Source: Erythrobacter sp. (GTDB lineage: Bacteria > Pseudomonadota > Alphaproteobacteria > Sphingomonadales > Sphingomonadaceae). Taken from it: a DNA stretch of 64,000 bases. The notes beneath the pieces were generated by a model, which was given only the letters and a program-made list of their open reading frames with translations, did no database searches and was not told the origin of the DNA. Shown here in pieces: positions 1 to 7,516 of the stretch. Position 1 is the first letter of the stretch. The number at the start of each line of letters is the position of its first letter. The DNA is taken from positions 3,090,001-3,154,000 of the forward strand of contig CP073261.1 of the NCBI GenBank assembly GCA_019739335.1, given 5' to 3'. The translations under genes and the position numbers were made by a program.

Positions 1-885
1 GTCGGACATGGTGAGGCTCCTCAATCGGTGGATGATGGACTTCTCGCCCAGCACCGGGCAGGCCATCGGAGCAGCCAGTGCGAGATGCTCACCGGCAGCA
101 AAGCCCGCGATAACCTCGGCATAGGCCGCCCGTTCCGGCCGCGCCCGCCCGGAAACGACCCGCGCATCGCAGGCCGCCTCCTGATCGATCCGCATCGCTC
201 GCCAGCCCCACCAGGCGAGCGGATTGAACCAGTGCAAGGCCAACAGCGGTTGCGCCGCAATGTTGGCGAGAAGATCGTGGCCGCGGTGATGCGCCAGCTC
301 GTGCGCGATCGCCATGTCGCGCGCTTTCACGTCGATCAGCGCCATGAAATCGACCGGCAGCGCGACGACCTTGTCGCGAATGCCGAAGGCGACAGGCGCG
401 CTCACGGCAGGCGTTTCCACCAGCCGGACCTTGCCCGCTTCGCCCATCGGGCGCGCATCGGCCAGCAGATCGCGGCGCATCCGGATGTAATCGCGCGTCC
501 GCCCCAGCAGGAACAACAGCGCCCCGCCCAGCCACAGGACCAGCAGCAATTCGGTAAGCGGAATGCCTGCCAGGGGTTCGGCAGCGGGCGCGGTGGCGTA
601 CGGGGCTGCAACCGGCGCTGCAGCGGCGCTGGCTTCGGAGATAACCACCATGAGCGGCTCGGCCCCGGTGCCTTGCGCCACCTGTTCCACGGGCTCGCCC
701 GGATTCATCCACGCGGGCAAGGTGATCGGCGGCATCACAAAGCGCAGCAGCGGTAGCGCCCACAGGGCATAGGCCAATTGCGGGCCGAAATGCCGCGCCA
801 CCGGGCGGCGGACCAGCAGCACCAGCGCGATCAGCGCGCCAGTATAGACGAAGGTGTCGATCATCCAGTCGGAGAGGCCGGTCAT
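1..885 (-). CDS. BlaR1/MecR1-type M56 membrane peptidase (partial)
   Basis: The reverse-strand frame opens with ATG at 885 and runs off the left edge of the window, so the C-terminus is missing. The translation has two early hydrophobic stretches (about residues 10-22 and 36-55), another near 105-125, then the zinc-peptidase motif HELAHH (about residues 195-200, bases 286-303) and a downstream DQEAACDA segment carrying the expected third ligand. This is the layout of M56 peptidases that sense a cell-wall signal and trigger cleavage of a BlaI/MecI-type repressor. The start overlaps the stop of the upstream repressor gene by ATGA, so the two are translationally coupled. Whether a C-terminal penicillin-binding sensor is present cannot be seen; many M56 proteins of this order lack it, so a beta-lactam signal is only one possibility. 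Confidence 0.88.
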   Translation of the reverse strand, partial: MTGLSDWMIDTFVYTGALIALVLLVRRPVARHFGPQLAYALWALPLLRFVMPPITLPAWMNPGEPVEQVAQGTGAEPLMVVISEASAAAAPVAAPYATAPAAEPLAGIPLTELLLVLWLGGALLFLLGRTRDYIRMRRDLLADARPMGEAGKVRLVETPAVSAPVAFGIRDKVVALPVDFMALIDVKARDMAIAHELAHHRGHDLLANIAAQPLLALHWFNPLAWWGWRAMRIDQEAACDARVVSGRARPERAAYAEVIAGFAAGEHLALAAPMACPVLGEKSIIHRLRSLTMSD

Positions 886-1286
886 TTCTTCATCTCCCGC
901 AGCAGGCGCTCGATCTCGGTGATGTCTTCTCGGGTCAGCGACTCGCTTTCCGCCAGATGCGCGAACAATGGCGCGGCGCGACCACCGAACAGTCGCTCGA
1001 CCAGCCGTTTCGACTCGGTGCCGAGATAGGCGGAACGTTCGATCAGCGGGGTGTAGAGGAAGCGGCGGCCATCAGGCTGCGTCGCCAGCACGCCCTTGGC
1101 CACCAGCCGGGAAAGCAGCGTCTTGACCGTGGGGATGGACCAGCCGCGTTCAGCACAGATCGCCTCGCAGACATCGGCAGCGGTTTGCGGGCTCTTGCGC
1201 CACAGCGCTTCCATCACTGCGTGCTCGGCATCGCTGATGCGTTCGGCACCCGTTTCACCAGTACCCGAAGCTGAATCCCCACTCAT
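882..1286 (-). CDS. BlaI/MecI/CopY-family transcriptional repressor
   Basis: A 134-residue winged-helix repressor of the penicillinase-repressor family. The N-terminal half has the typical pattern around residues 17-75 (ISDAEHAVMEALW, then SIPTVKTLLSRLVAKGVL and a wing ending in GRRFLYTP). The C-terminal part should form the dimer. ATG at 1286 was chosen because GGGAGG sits 7 bases upstream; the frame stays open upstream but without a comparable ribosome site. It is the first gene of a two-gene operon with the M56 peptidase, the usual repressor-protease pairing, and probably represses its own promoter through the palindrome at 1322-1337. The regulated target gene is not certain; a metallo-beta-lactamase gene lies 10 kb away but nothing in the sequence links them. 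Confidence 0.9.
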   Translation of the reverse strand: MSGDSASGTGETGAERISDAEHAVMEALWRKSPQTAADVCEAICAERGWSIPTVKTLLSRLVAKGVLATQPDGRRFLYTPLIERSAYLGTESKRLVERLFGGRAAPLFAHLAESESLTREDITEIERLLREMKK

Positions 1287-1321
1287 TGTGACCTCCCAAA
1301 TGGTCGCATCGACAGCCTTAC

Positions 1322-1337
1322 GATTACGTTTGTAATC
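1322..1337. promoter_or_regulatory. Candidate BlaI-type operator palindrome
   Basis: GATTAC-GTTT-GTAATC is a perfect 6-bp inverted repeat with a 4-base centre, 36 bases before the repressor start codon. BlaI/MecI repressors bind short palindromes of the TACA-n-TGTA kind in exactly this location, and the arms keep a TTAC/GTAA core. The functional link is inferred. Confidence 0.55.
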
Positions 1338-1396
1338 TGAACGCTGGTTGAATGCAACCGGTGCTTTGAAACCGGAGAGCGGGATGTGGCCTTGAT

Positions 1397-1422
1397 GTAA
1401 CCCCTTCGCCCACGCGCGCGAA
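1397..1422 (+). promoter_or_regulatory. ECF sigma-factor (SigF-type) promoter, GTAACC-N16-CGAA
   Basis: GTAACC (1397-1402) is followed after exactly 16 bases by CGAA (1419-1422), about 22 bases before the start of the sigma-factor gene. As I recall, Caulobacter crescentus SigF-dependent promoters share GTAACC-N16-CGAA, so this looks like the autoregulated promoter of the operon. A second GTAACC occurs at 1428-1433 but without a paired CGAA. Confidence 0.65.
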
Positions 1423-1443
1423 ATGGGGTAACCGCATCGATGC

Positions 1444-1992
1444 ATGGAACGAACCGATATTCCACCAACTGCTGATTCCGAGCCGCTCGATCGCTTGATG
1501 GCAGCGGCGCGCGGTGGAGACCGTGTCGCCTATCGACATTTTCTGGCCGAGGCGAGTCGGCGCATTCGCGCGATGCTGGCGCGGAAGATCGGTGCGGACA
1601 GCGAACTGGAGGACGTGTTGCAGGAATGCCTGATCGCCTTGCATGGCAAGCGCCACACGCTCGATCCGGGGCGGCCCGTAGCGCCGTGGATCTTTGCGAT
1701 CGCCAATTACAAACTGATCGATCACTGGCGGCGGCGCGGGCGCAGCCGGCTGGTGCTTGATGACACCGCAGATCTGGGCGTGGCGGCAGATACATTTGCG
1801 GGAATCGATATTACCGATCTGCTCGAGCAATTGCCCGAAGCGCAGGCGCAGGCGATCCGTCTGACCCATATCGATGGCCTGACCAATCGCGAGGCAGCGG
1901 AGAAGATCGGCATCGGCGTGTCGGCAATGAAACTGCGTGTGCATCGCGGAATGCTGCGGCTGAAGGAACTGGTGGAAGAACGCGGGGAATGA
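1444..1992 (+). CDS. sigF: ECF RNA polymerase sigma factor, SigF-like
   Basis: A 182-residue protein with sigma-70 region 2 at about residues 20-100 (LEDVLQECLIALH, then PWIFAIANYKLIDHWRR for -10 recognition) and region 4 at about 125-175 (LPEAQAQAIRL, then the helix-turn-helix TNREAAEKIGIGVSAMKLR). Length is normal for an ECF factor. The TGA stop overlaps the ATG of the next gene, which encodes a DUF1109 membrane anti-sigma factor, the arrangement known for Caulobacter SigF-NrsF (oxidative and heavy-metal stress). The upstream promoter at 1397-1422 fits that regulon. The assignment to the SigF group rests on this context plus the promoter, not on a phylogeny. Confidence 0.88.
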   Translation: MERTDIPPTADSEPLDRLMAAARGGDRVAYRHFLAEASRRIRAMLARKIGADSELEDVLQECLIALHGKRHTLDPGRPVAPWIFAIANYKLIDHWRRRGRSRLVLDDTADLGVAADTFAGIDITDLLEQLPEAQAQAIRLTHIDGLTNREAAEKIGIGVSAMKLRVHRGMLRLKELVEERGE

Positions 1993-2615
1993 CCGATATC
2001 GATGCCCTGATTGATCGGCTCGCCGAAGACGGTGTAATACCGCCGCAGGGGGCCGCGCGACGTTTTGCCCTGCCGTTGCTGGCTGCGATGATTCTGTGCG
2101 TGCTGGGCGTGGCGCTGGTGCTGGATGGCGCATTTGCCTCGGTCGGGGCCAACGGAATCGGCCCAATCACGGTGAAATGGGGCTTCTCCATCGCCGTGCT
2201 GCTCCTGAGCGTCGGCGCGCTGATCGTGCTCGGTAAGCCGGGACGCTCGGCCCGCTGGGCTATCGGTGCGCTGGCCGTTCCGTTTATACCGGTGGTCGCG
2301 CTACTGGGCTTGGAACTGGCGATGATCGGCCCCGTGATTGAAGCTCCGACATGGCGGCGATGCCTTACTGCCATGCTGGTGATGAGCCCGCTGGGATTTG
2401 CCGGAGCCGTGCTGGCCGTAAGGGCGCTTGCCCCCACCGATCTGCGCCGCGCCGGGCTGGTGGCAGGATTGTTCGGCGGAGCCGTGGCGATGACGGCATA
2501 TGCGCCGTTCTGCCCCGAACTCGGGATGCTGTTCATGGCCACCCTCTACTGCCTGCCGATGCTGGCCATGGCGGCAATCGGCTGGCTGACGGGGCCGAAG
2601 CTCTTGCGCTGGTGA
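1989..2615 (+). CDS. nrsF: NrsF-like DUF1109 membrane anti-sigma factor
   Basis: A 208-residue protein with six predicted membrane segments (roughly residues 27-47, 63-82, 90-110, 125-146, 155-172 and 179-200), matching the DUF1109 family. It probably holds the co-encoded ECF sigma factor at the membrane until a signal arrives. Cys125 and Cys175 are 50 residues apart, the same spacing as Cys131 and Cys181 that I recall as the metal-responsive cysteines of Caulobacter NrsF; Cys37 and Cys188 are extra. The start ATG overlaps the sigma-factor stop by 4 bases, so production of the pair is likely coupled. The 2-hydroxy-acid oxidase gene begins about 25 bases downstream and may be in the same transcript. 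Confidence 0.85.
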   Translation: MTDIDALIDRLAEDGVIPPQGAARRFALPLLAAMILCVLGVALVLDGAFASVGANGIGPITVKWGFSIAVLLLSVGALIVLGKPGRSARWAIGALAVPFIPVVALLGLELAMIGPVIEAPTWRRCLTAMLVMSPLGFAGAVLAVRALAPTDLRRAGLVAGLFGGAVAMTAYAPFCPELGMLFMATLYCLPMLAMAAIGWLTGPKLLRW

Positions 2616-2639
2616 CGCGGCGCGCTAGGCGTGCTGCTC

Positions 2640-3806
2640 ATGAAAATCGGAAAAGTCCGGCGGCTGGCCGAGTGCCACAATATCGCGGATTTCCGCGAGT
2701 TGGCGCGGCGTCGCCTGCCCTTCCCGGTGTTCCACTACATCGACGGCGGCGCGGATGACGAGGGCACCAAGGACCGCAACACCGCTGCCTTCGATGCAGT
2801 CGACCTGGTCCCCGATGTGCTGGTGGGGGCAGAGAATGTCGATCCCTCGATCACCGTCATGGGCCGTGAGAGCCGTCTGCCTCTCATGCTAAGCCCCACC
2901 GCGCTCCAGCGACTGTTCCACTGGCACGGCGAGCGCGCAGTTGCTGCGGTGGCGGAGAAATACGGGCTGTGGTTCGGCATTTCCAGCCTCTCCACCGTGA
3001 GCATCGAGGAAGTGAGCGCAAAGTGGTCCGGTCCCAAGATGCTGCAATACTATTACCATCGCGATCGCGGGCTGAACGCGGCGCTGACGCAGCGGGCGAA
3101 GGCGGCGAAGTTCGATGCGATCACGCTGACAGTGGACACGGTAGTTTCAGGCAACCGCGAACGCTGCAAGCGCACCGGCTTCACCACTCCGCCGAGGTTC
3201 ACTCCGTCCAACGTGCTGTCCTACGCGAGGCACCCGGCATGGGCGCTGAACTTCCTGTTCCGCGAGAAATTCGACCTGCCCAATTTGTCCACCCACGTCG
3301 CGGCGGGCAGCGGGCAGGCGATTTCGATCCAGGACTACTTCAATTCGATGCTCGATCCCGGCCTCAACTGGCAGGCAGCCGAGCAATTGCGCGATGACTG
3401 GGGCGGCACCTTCTGCCTGAAAGGGATCATGTCGGTGGCCGATGCGCGGCGGGCGGCGGATATGGGTGTGGATGCGATCATGGTCTCAAACCACGGCGGG
3501 CGGCAACTCGACGGCAGCCGCGCCCCGTTCGACCAGCTCGACGAGATCGTGCAGGCGGTGGGGGACCGGGTCGAGGTCATCCTCGACGGCGGTGTGCGGC
3601 GCGGCACCCATGTCCTGAAAGCGCTGGCGACCGGCGCGAAAGCTGTGAGCGGCGGGCGGCTGTACCTCTACGCGCTGGCCGCCGCGGGTCAGCCGGGCGT
3701 GGATCGCGCCATTGGTCTACTCGACACCGAGATCCGCCGGGGAATGCAACTGATGGGGGTAAGCCGGGTGGACCAGCTCACTTCCGATCACTTGCGGCGA
3801 CGCTAG
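2640..3806 (+). CDS. FMN-dependent alpha-hydroxy-acid oxidase/dehydrogenase
   Basis: A 388-residue enzyme of the lactate/glycolate/mandelate oxidase family, which oxidises a 2-hydroxy acid to the 2-keto acid with FMN. The hallmark SNHGGRQLDG (about residue 285 onward) carries the catalytic histidine and substrate arginine; VILDGGVRRGTHVLKAL and GAKAVSGGRLYLYALAAAG downstream bind the FMN phosphate. The N-terminal FRELARRRLPFPVFHYIDGGADDE is typical. ATG at 2640 is preferred; a GTG at 2631 in the same frame is possible. It follows the sigma/anti-sigma pair closely, so it could be stress-regulated. Substrate cannot be told from the sequence; LldD-like L-lactate dehydrogenase is the most common function. 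Confidence 0.88.
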   Translation: MKIGKVRRLAECHNIADFRELARRRLPFPVFHYIDGGADDEGTKDRNTAAFDAVDLVPDVLVGAENVDPSITVMGRESRLPLMLSPTALQRLFHWHGERAVAAVAEKYGLWFGISSLSTVSIEEVSAKWSGPKMLQYYYHRDRGLNAALTQRAKAAKFDAITLTVDTVVSGNRERCKRTGFTTPPRFTPSNVLSYARHPAWALNFLFREKFDLPNLSTHVAAGSGQAISIQDYFNSMLDPGLNWQAAEQLRDDWGGTFCLKGIMSVADARRAADMGVDAIMVSNHGGRQLDGSRAPFDQLDEIVQAVGDRVEVILDGGVRRGTHVLKALATGAKAVSGGRLYLYALAAAGQPGVDRAIGLLDTEIRRGMQLMGVSRVDQLTSDHLRRR

Positions 3807-3842
3807 GCTGGAGCCAACTGCCTGCGCCAGCGTTTGGGCAGA

Positions 3843-4406
3843 ATGGCCGATACGATTTCAACTGAAGATATTCTCGCGGCACCGCAGCTGCGCCTCATCG
3901 GCAGCATGGACGATGCCATGTACAAGGAATTCCGGAACCAGCTCGCCGCTGCGCCTACCGAAGGAATGCTGGTGATCGCCATCACCACGCTAGGCGGCAA
4001 TCCGGAAGTCGCGCGGGCAATGGCCGACGATGTCCGCCTGCTGCGAGGGACAGGGCGTATCGTGGCCTTTCTCGGCAAGGCGGTTGTTTATTCGGCCGGG
4101 GCGACATTCATGGCAGGATTTCCAATCGCGCATCGTTTCATGACGAGGAGCACAAGCCTACTGATTCACGAGCGGCAGATTTCCCGGACGATCAATCTCT
4201 CCGGTCCGCTGCGAAGCTGCACCGCGCAACTCAAGGCGGCACTCAATGAGATCGAGCATTCAATTGCCATCGAGGAAGAAGGCTTTCGCTGCATCATCGA
4301 GGGAAGCCGGGTCACGTTCAAGGAAGTGCAGCGCCGCGCTCCCGACAACTGGTACGTCAATTGCGAGGAAGCGAAGGAGCTGGGCCTGATCGCAGGGGTG
4401 ATCTGA
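3843..4406 (+). CDS. ClpP-like serine protease-fold protein
   Basis: A 187-residue protein with the ClpP/crotonase fold signature: strand-turn units LVIAITTLGGNPEVARAMADDVRLL, then VVYSAGATFMAG, where the serine sits at the ClpP nucleophile position, and SLLIHERQ, where the histidine matches the catalytic His. This resembles the SDH-clan ClpP-related proteins seen in many alphaproteobacteria rather than housekeeping ClpP, which has a longer handle region and a GQAASM core. The chosen start gives MADTISTED; a TTG 9 bases upstream is less likely. It stands alone between the hydroxy-acid oxidase and the convergent creD. A function in proteolysis is plausible but not proven. Confidence 0.7.
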   Translation: MADTISTEDILAAPQLRLIGSMDDAMYKEFRNQLAAAPTEGMLVIAITTLGGNPEVARAMADDVRLLRGTGRIVAFLGKAVVYSAGATFMAGFPIAHRFMTRSTSLLIHERQISRTINLSGPLRSCTAQLKAALNEIEHSIAIEEEGFRCIIEGSRVTFKEVQRRAPDNWYVNCEEAKELGLIAGVI

Positions 4407-4428
4407 CCCGGCTCCTTCTTCTCCCTTC

Positions 4429-5838
4429 TCAGCTCTCCGGCATCATCCCGTCCTCACTGCGCCGCACTAGCGCCCAATCGACCGAACGGGTGGCATACAT
4501 GATGCCCGCCAGCGCCGCGAAGAGTAGCAGCGATCCGATCACCAGCGAGTAGGTCTCCATGCTCAGCAGCACGAACAGCAGCGCGTATAGCGAGGCCAAC
4601 ATCGCGCCGATAAAGCCCGCACGCCGCCAAGTGCCCAAAACCGCTGCGCTGTAGGCCGTCAGCAGCCCGATGATCGCCGCCGCTGCCACAACATAGGCCA
4701 GCGCAAAGCCAATCATCTCGGCAAAGGCCAGCAGCATGACGAAGAACAGCACCAGCCCCGCGCCGGTGAGCAGGTACTCGGCACTCGCCACCCGCGCCCC
4801 CGCCACCACGTCGAACATCAAGAACACAGCAAACGTGAAGCCGATGAACAGGAAGCCGTATTTCACTGCCCGATCCACCTGGCTGTAGAGATCGACCGGA
4901 TCGACCAGCCCGATCTTGACCGGGCCCGAGTTGCCACCGCTCGCCGCCATGTTGCTGTCGATGGCAAAGGCGGGATCGTAGCCAATGTTATCGGCCATCA
5001 GCGCCATGCCGCCGTCCTCCAGCGCCAGCAACCGCTGGCCGAGTGCGAGATTGGTGATCCCGGCATAAGTGGCGGTGAAGCCCTGGGCGCTTACCTCGCG
5101 CTCATCGGGCAAAAAGCCGCCGGTGAAACTGGGGTGCGGCCACGGCGAGCTGACGGTCCAAGCGGTCTTCCCGCCGCGCGGTACCAGCGCGAGCGAGCGG
5201 CTGCCGCGCAGTCCGTATTCCCAACTGACCTGCAAGGGCGCAGCGCCGTCCCACGCAACCGGGGCGGAAAAGCCCGCGCCGGCCGTGGCGTTCGGGCCAT
5301 TGCCGGGGCTGAGCCGCACCACCTGCCCGCCCACGCGAACCTGCGCCCCGTCGGTCAGCCCACGCGGGTCGGAAATGCCGAAACGCAGTTCGGCGCGGTC
5401 GAATTGCAGGCTCTCGCGCGTCACTCCGAGCCGCGCCAGTTCCTCGTCCAGCGCAAAGCTGGCCGTGCCGCTGATATCGGCCTGATAGACCACGCTTTCA
5501 TAGATCGTGTAAGCCTTGCGGTCGGGATCGATGGCAGTTTCCACCTGCTGCCGCGCGGGCGAGACAAACAGTTCCCGCTCCACACTGCGGCGCACCTCGC
5601 GTTGCTGGCCGTTCACCGTCTCGCTTTCGGAAACCGTCCCCGTATAGGGGATAACGAGCAGCGGCCCGGTGATGGTCTGCGCCCCGCCCCACCCTGCCTC
5701 GATCTGCGCCTGCGCGTTTTGGGACTGGTTCTCGCGATCCCAGACCAGCGCGTAGACCATCATCAGCGGCACGATCAGCACTGCTGCCACCAGTCCGGCC
5801 ATGAACAGTTTCATGCCGGGGCTTCGTTCTCGGGACAT
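4429..5838 (-). CDS. creD: CreD-family inner-membrane protein
   Basis: A 469-residue protein with one N-terminal membrane helix (about residues 10-32), a long periplasmic domain (about 35-325) and a cluster of about five to six C-terminal helices. The segments VWDRENQSQNAQAQIEAGWGGAQTITGPLLVIPY, AAPLQVSWEYGLRGSRSL and VDLYSQVDRAVKYGFLFIGFTF are characteristic of CreD. In other bacteria creD belongs to the CreBC/BlrAB regulon and influences cell-envelope integrity and beta-lactam response; no CreBC two-component system is in the window. GGAGG lies about 8 bases before the ATG. It is monocistronic here, converging on the ClpP-like gene. Confidence 0.9.
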   Translation of the reverse strand: MSRERSPGMKLFMAGLVAAVLIVPLMMVYALVWDRENQSQNAQAQIEAGWGGAQTITGPLLVIPYTGTVSESETVNGQQREVRRSVERELFVSPARQQVETAIDPDRKAYTIYESVVYQADISGTASFALDEELARLGVTRESLQFDRAELRFGISDPRGLTDGAQVRVGGQVVRLSPGNGPNATAGAGFSAPVAWDGAAPLQVSWEYGLRGSRSLALVPRGGKTAWTVSSPWPHPSFTGGFLPDEREVSAQGFTATYAGITNLALGQRLLALEDGGMALMADNIGYDPAFAIDSNMAASGGNSGPVKIGLVDPVDLYSQVDRAVKYGFLFIGFTFAVFLMFDVVAGARVASAEYLLTGAGLVLFFVMLLAFAEMIGFALAYVVAAAAIIGLLTAYSAAVLGTWRRAGFIGAMLASLYALLFVLLSMETYSLVIGSLLLFAALAGIMYATRSVDWALVRRSEDGMMPES

Positions 5839-5955
5839 CGCTTCACCTCCTTAAAGCTATACGACGAACCGTGCATTGTGAGCGATGAATTGAATGGCAG
5901 GTGAATGGTCTGAAAGGCTGTTGACCTTGTGGCCATACGCAGCACAATCAGGGGC

Positions 5956-6582
5956 ATGACCAGACTTCTTGCCTTGCTCGCCCTGCTCATCGCCACTCCG
6001 CTCGCCGCACAGGAGGTTCCCGAACCGGCTCCCATATTCGCCACCACTGACGTCGTGCTCGAAACCACGATGGGCGACATCACCATCACGCTGGAAAGCG
6101 AGCGCGCGCCACTCACCGCCGCCAATTTCCTCCGATATGTCGAGGAAGGGCGGTTCGACGGTGCGGTGTTCTACCGGGCGATGAAGCTGGAGTGGGGCGA
6201 TCAGCCCAACGGCCTGATCCAGGGCGGCGCCCAGAATGATCCGGAGCGAACCCTGCCGCCGATCCCGCACGAGTCGACCACCCAGACCGGCCTGACCCAC
6301 ACCCGCGGCGCGATCTCCATGGCGATGGGTGAGTCGGGCAGCGCGACGGGCGATTTCTCGATCATGCTGGGCGACCAAACCGGGCTCGATGCCGATCCCG
6401 AAGCCGAAGATCCGGTTTGGCGCAACGGTTATGCCGTTTTCGGCTATGTTACCGGAGGGATGGACGTGGTCGAGGCGATCCACGCCGCCCCGATCGATCC
6501 GGACAAGGGCGAAGGCTGGATGCGTGGGGAGATGTTGGCGCAACCGGTAGTGATTACCGAGGCGCGGGTGGCGGCGGAGTAG
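5956..6582 (+). CDS. Periplasmic cyclophilin-type peptidyl-prolyl isomerase
   Basis: A 208-residue protein with a signal peptide (MTRLLALLALLIATPLAAQ) followed by a cyclophilin domain: VVLETTMGDITITLESERAPLTAANFLRYVEEG, FYRAMK, GLIQGGAQ, and a GAISMAM...SATGDFSIML core. It should catalyse proline cis-trans isomerisation in the periplasm. ATG 5956 with the upstream AGGGG is preferred over a GTG at 5929, since it begins directly with the signal peptide. Compared with canonical cyclophilins the motif around the catalytic arginine is FYRAM rather than FHRV, with an insertion (KLEWGDQPN) before the IQGG segment. Its 3' end overlaps the convergent VanZ-like gene by about 29 bases. Confidence 0.88.
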   Translation: MTRLLALLALLIATPLAAQEVPEPAPIFATTDVVLETTMGDITITLESERAPLTAANFLRYVEEGRFDGAVFYRAMKLEWGDQPNGLIQGGAQNDPERTLPPIPHESTTQTGLTHTRGAISMAMGESGSATGDFSIMLGDQTGLDADPEAEDPVWRNGYAVFGYVTGGMDVVEAIHAAPIDPDKGEGWMRGEMLAQPVVITEARVAAE

Positions 6583-6949
6583 GCTCTTCAGCCGCCTCAC
6601 ATCGCTCTCGTTGCACGCGAGCATATAGCCAAATCCAGATCCGGTAGCAGATCACGCCAATAGTGGCAGCTGCTGCACCAAGGAACCAGTCCTCGGCACT
6701 TGCCACTCGTCGAGCGAGCATGAGAAATTGAGCGATTTCAATTATCCCCGCCAGTGCCAGCAGCCCCATCCAGACCGTCACCAGTTGCAGTCTTGGCCAA
6801 GCCGCCGGGGTGAACAGGCCAAGCAACATGAAGGCGACGCCGTGATATTCGGCGCCGCCGATCCCGCCCGCTTCTGCAGGGGCGAGAGCGAAATAGAGCA
6901 TAGCCAGCACTGCAGTTGACCAAGCCGGGATGATGAGGTTGGTCGACAA
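6554..6949 (-). CDS. VanZ-like small membrane protein
   Basis: About 131 residues with four predicted membrane segments and a C-terminal RVASAEDWFLGAAAATIGVICYR stretch that fits VanZ-like proteins (a conserved acidic residue before a glycine-rich final helix). VanZ relatives are of mostly unknown cellular role. Starts are ambiguous: a TTG at 6949 (RBS AGGA) is chosen because the only ATG, at 7078, would overlap the upstream gene by 88 bases. The C-terminus is proline-rich (PTPPPPAPR). It follows the unknown gene 6991-7485 in the same direction and overlaps the cyclophilin gene tail to tail. Confidence 0.6.
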   Translation of the reverse strand: MSTNLIIPAWSTAVLAMLYFALAPAEAGGIGGAEYHGVAFMLLGLFTPAAWPRLQLVTVWMGLLALAGIIEIAQFLMLARRVASAEDWFLGAAAATIGVICYRIWIWLYARVQRERCEAAEEPTPPPPAPR

Positions 6950-6990
6950 CGTCCTGCGTTCCGTCTGCGCCCGATATTTGCGCCAGATGC

Positions 6991-7485
6991 TCAGGTATAG
7001 TTTCCCAGATAGACCATGCCCGGTCCGATTTCGGCAGCAACCCTGAACTGCACGCCCTTGGGGCGAACGATTGTCCATTGCGGAATTCCGCTGCCAGGCG
7101 GGTAATCGTCCTCGCCGAATTCGCCCGCCAGCGGGACCACCTTCGCCAGCCGTTCATGGCCTGTATAGGCGAACACTTCGCGAATGATCTTTTGCTTCAG
7201 GCGCGGCAGGTCGAAATTGTTATCCCTTAACCACTGTTCGGAATTCCGCGGATCGGGGGGATTTGGAAGGTGACCCTGGGCTACCCCGCCGCTCATCTGG
7301 CTGTAGCCGCGGAATTCAAAGTCGGTTTCCGTCAGCATATCGTCCATAAACAACAGTGACCAGCCCTGTGATAGCCGGCCCGTGCGATAGCCCAAGCGTT
7401 GTTCGAGTTCATGCGACGGTTGCGAGCGCAGATAAAGCGCCTTGGTGAAAAAACCCCGCTTGGTAACCCGGTCGCCAACAGCCAT
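6991..7485 (-). CDS. Hypothetical protein downstream of sdhA
   Basis: A 164-residue protein I do not recognise. It begins MAVGDRVTKRGFFTKALYLRSQP, with AGGGGA 7 bases before the ATG at 7485, and has no signal peptide or membrane segment. The body is mixed charge with a DDNFDLPRLKQKIIREVFAYTGHERLAKV-like helical part and a C-terminal segment ending GPGMVYLGNYT. It lies 31 bases after sdhA in the position where many alphaproteobacteria have sdhB or a small gene before it, so it is probably transcribed with sdhCDA. The protein lacks the cysteine clusters of an iron-sulfur subunit and is not SdhB. Confidence 0.75.
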   Translation of the reverse strand: MAVGDRVTKRGFFTKALYLRSQPSHELEQRLGYRTGRLSQGWSLLFMDDMLTETDFEFRGYSQMSGGVAQGHLPNPPDPRNSEQWLRDNNFDLPRLKQKIIREVFAYTGHERLAKVVPLAGEFGEDDYPPGSGIPQWTIVRPKGVQFRVAAEIGPGMVYLGNYT

Positions 7486-7516
7486 TCCAAGTCCCCTTCG
7501 CTTTGCTATCCACCCA

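Noticed and set aside
5134..5904. 256-codon + strand ORF
   Set aside because: Antisense to creD, without start signals.
6991..7485. Candidate SdhB
   Set aside because: The protein has no cysteine clusters for iron-sulfur centres and is only 164 residues.
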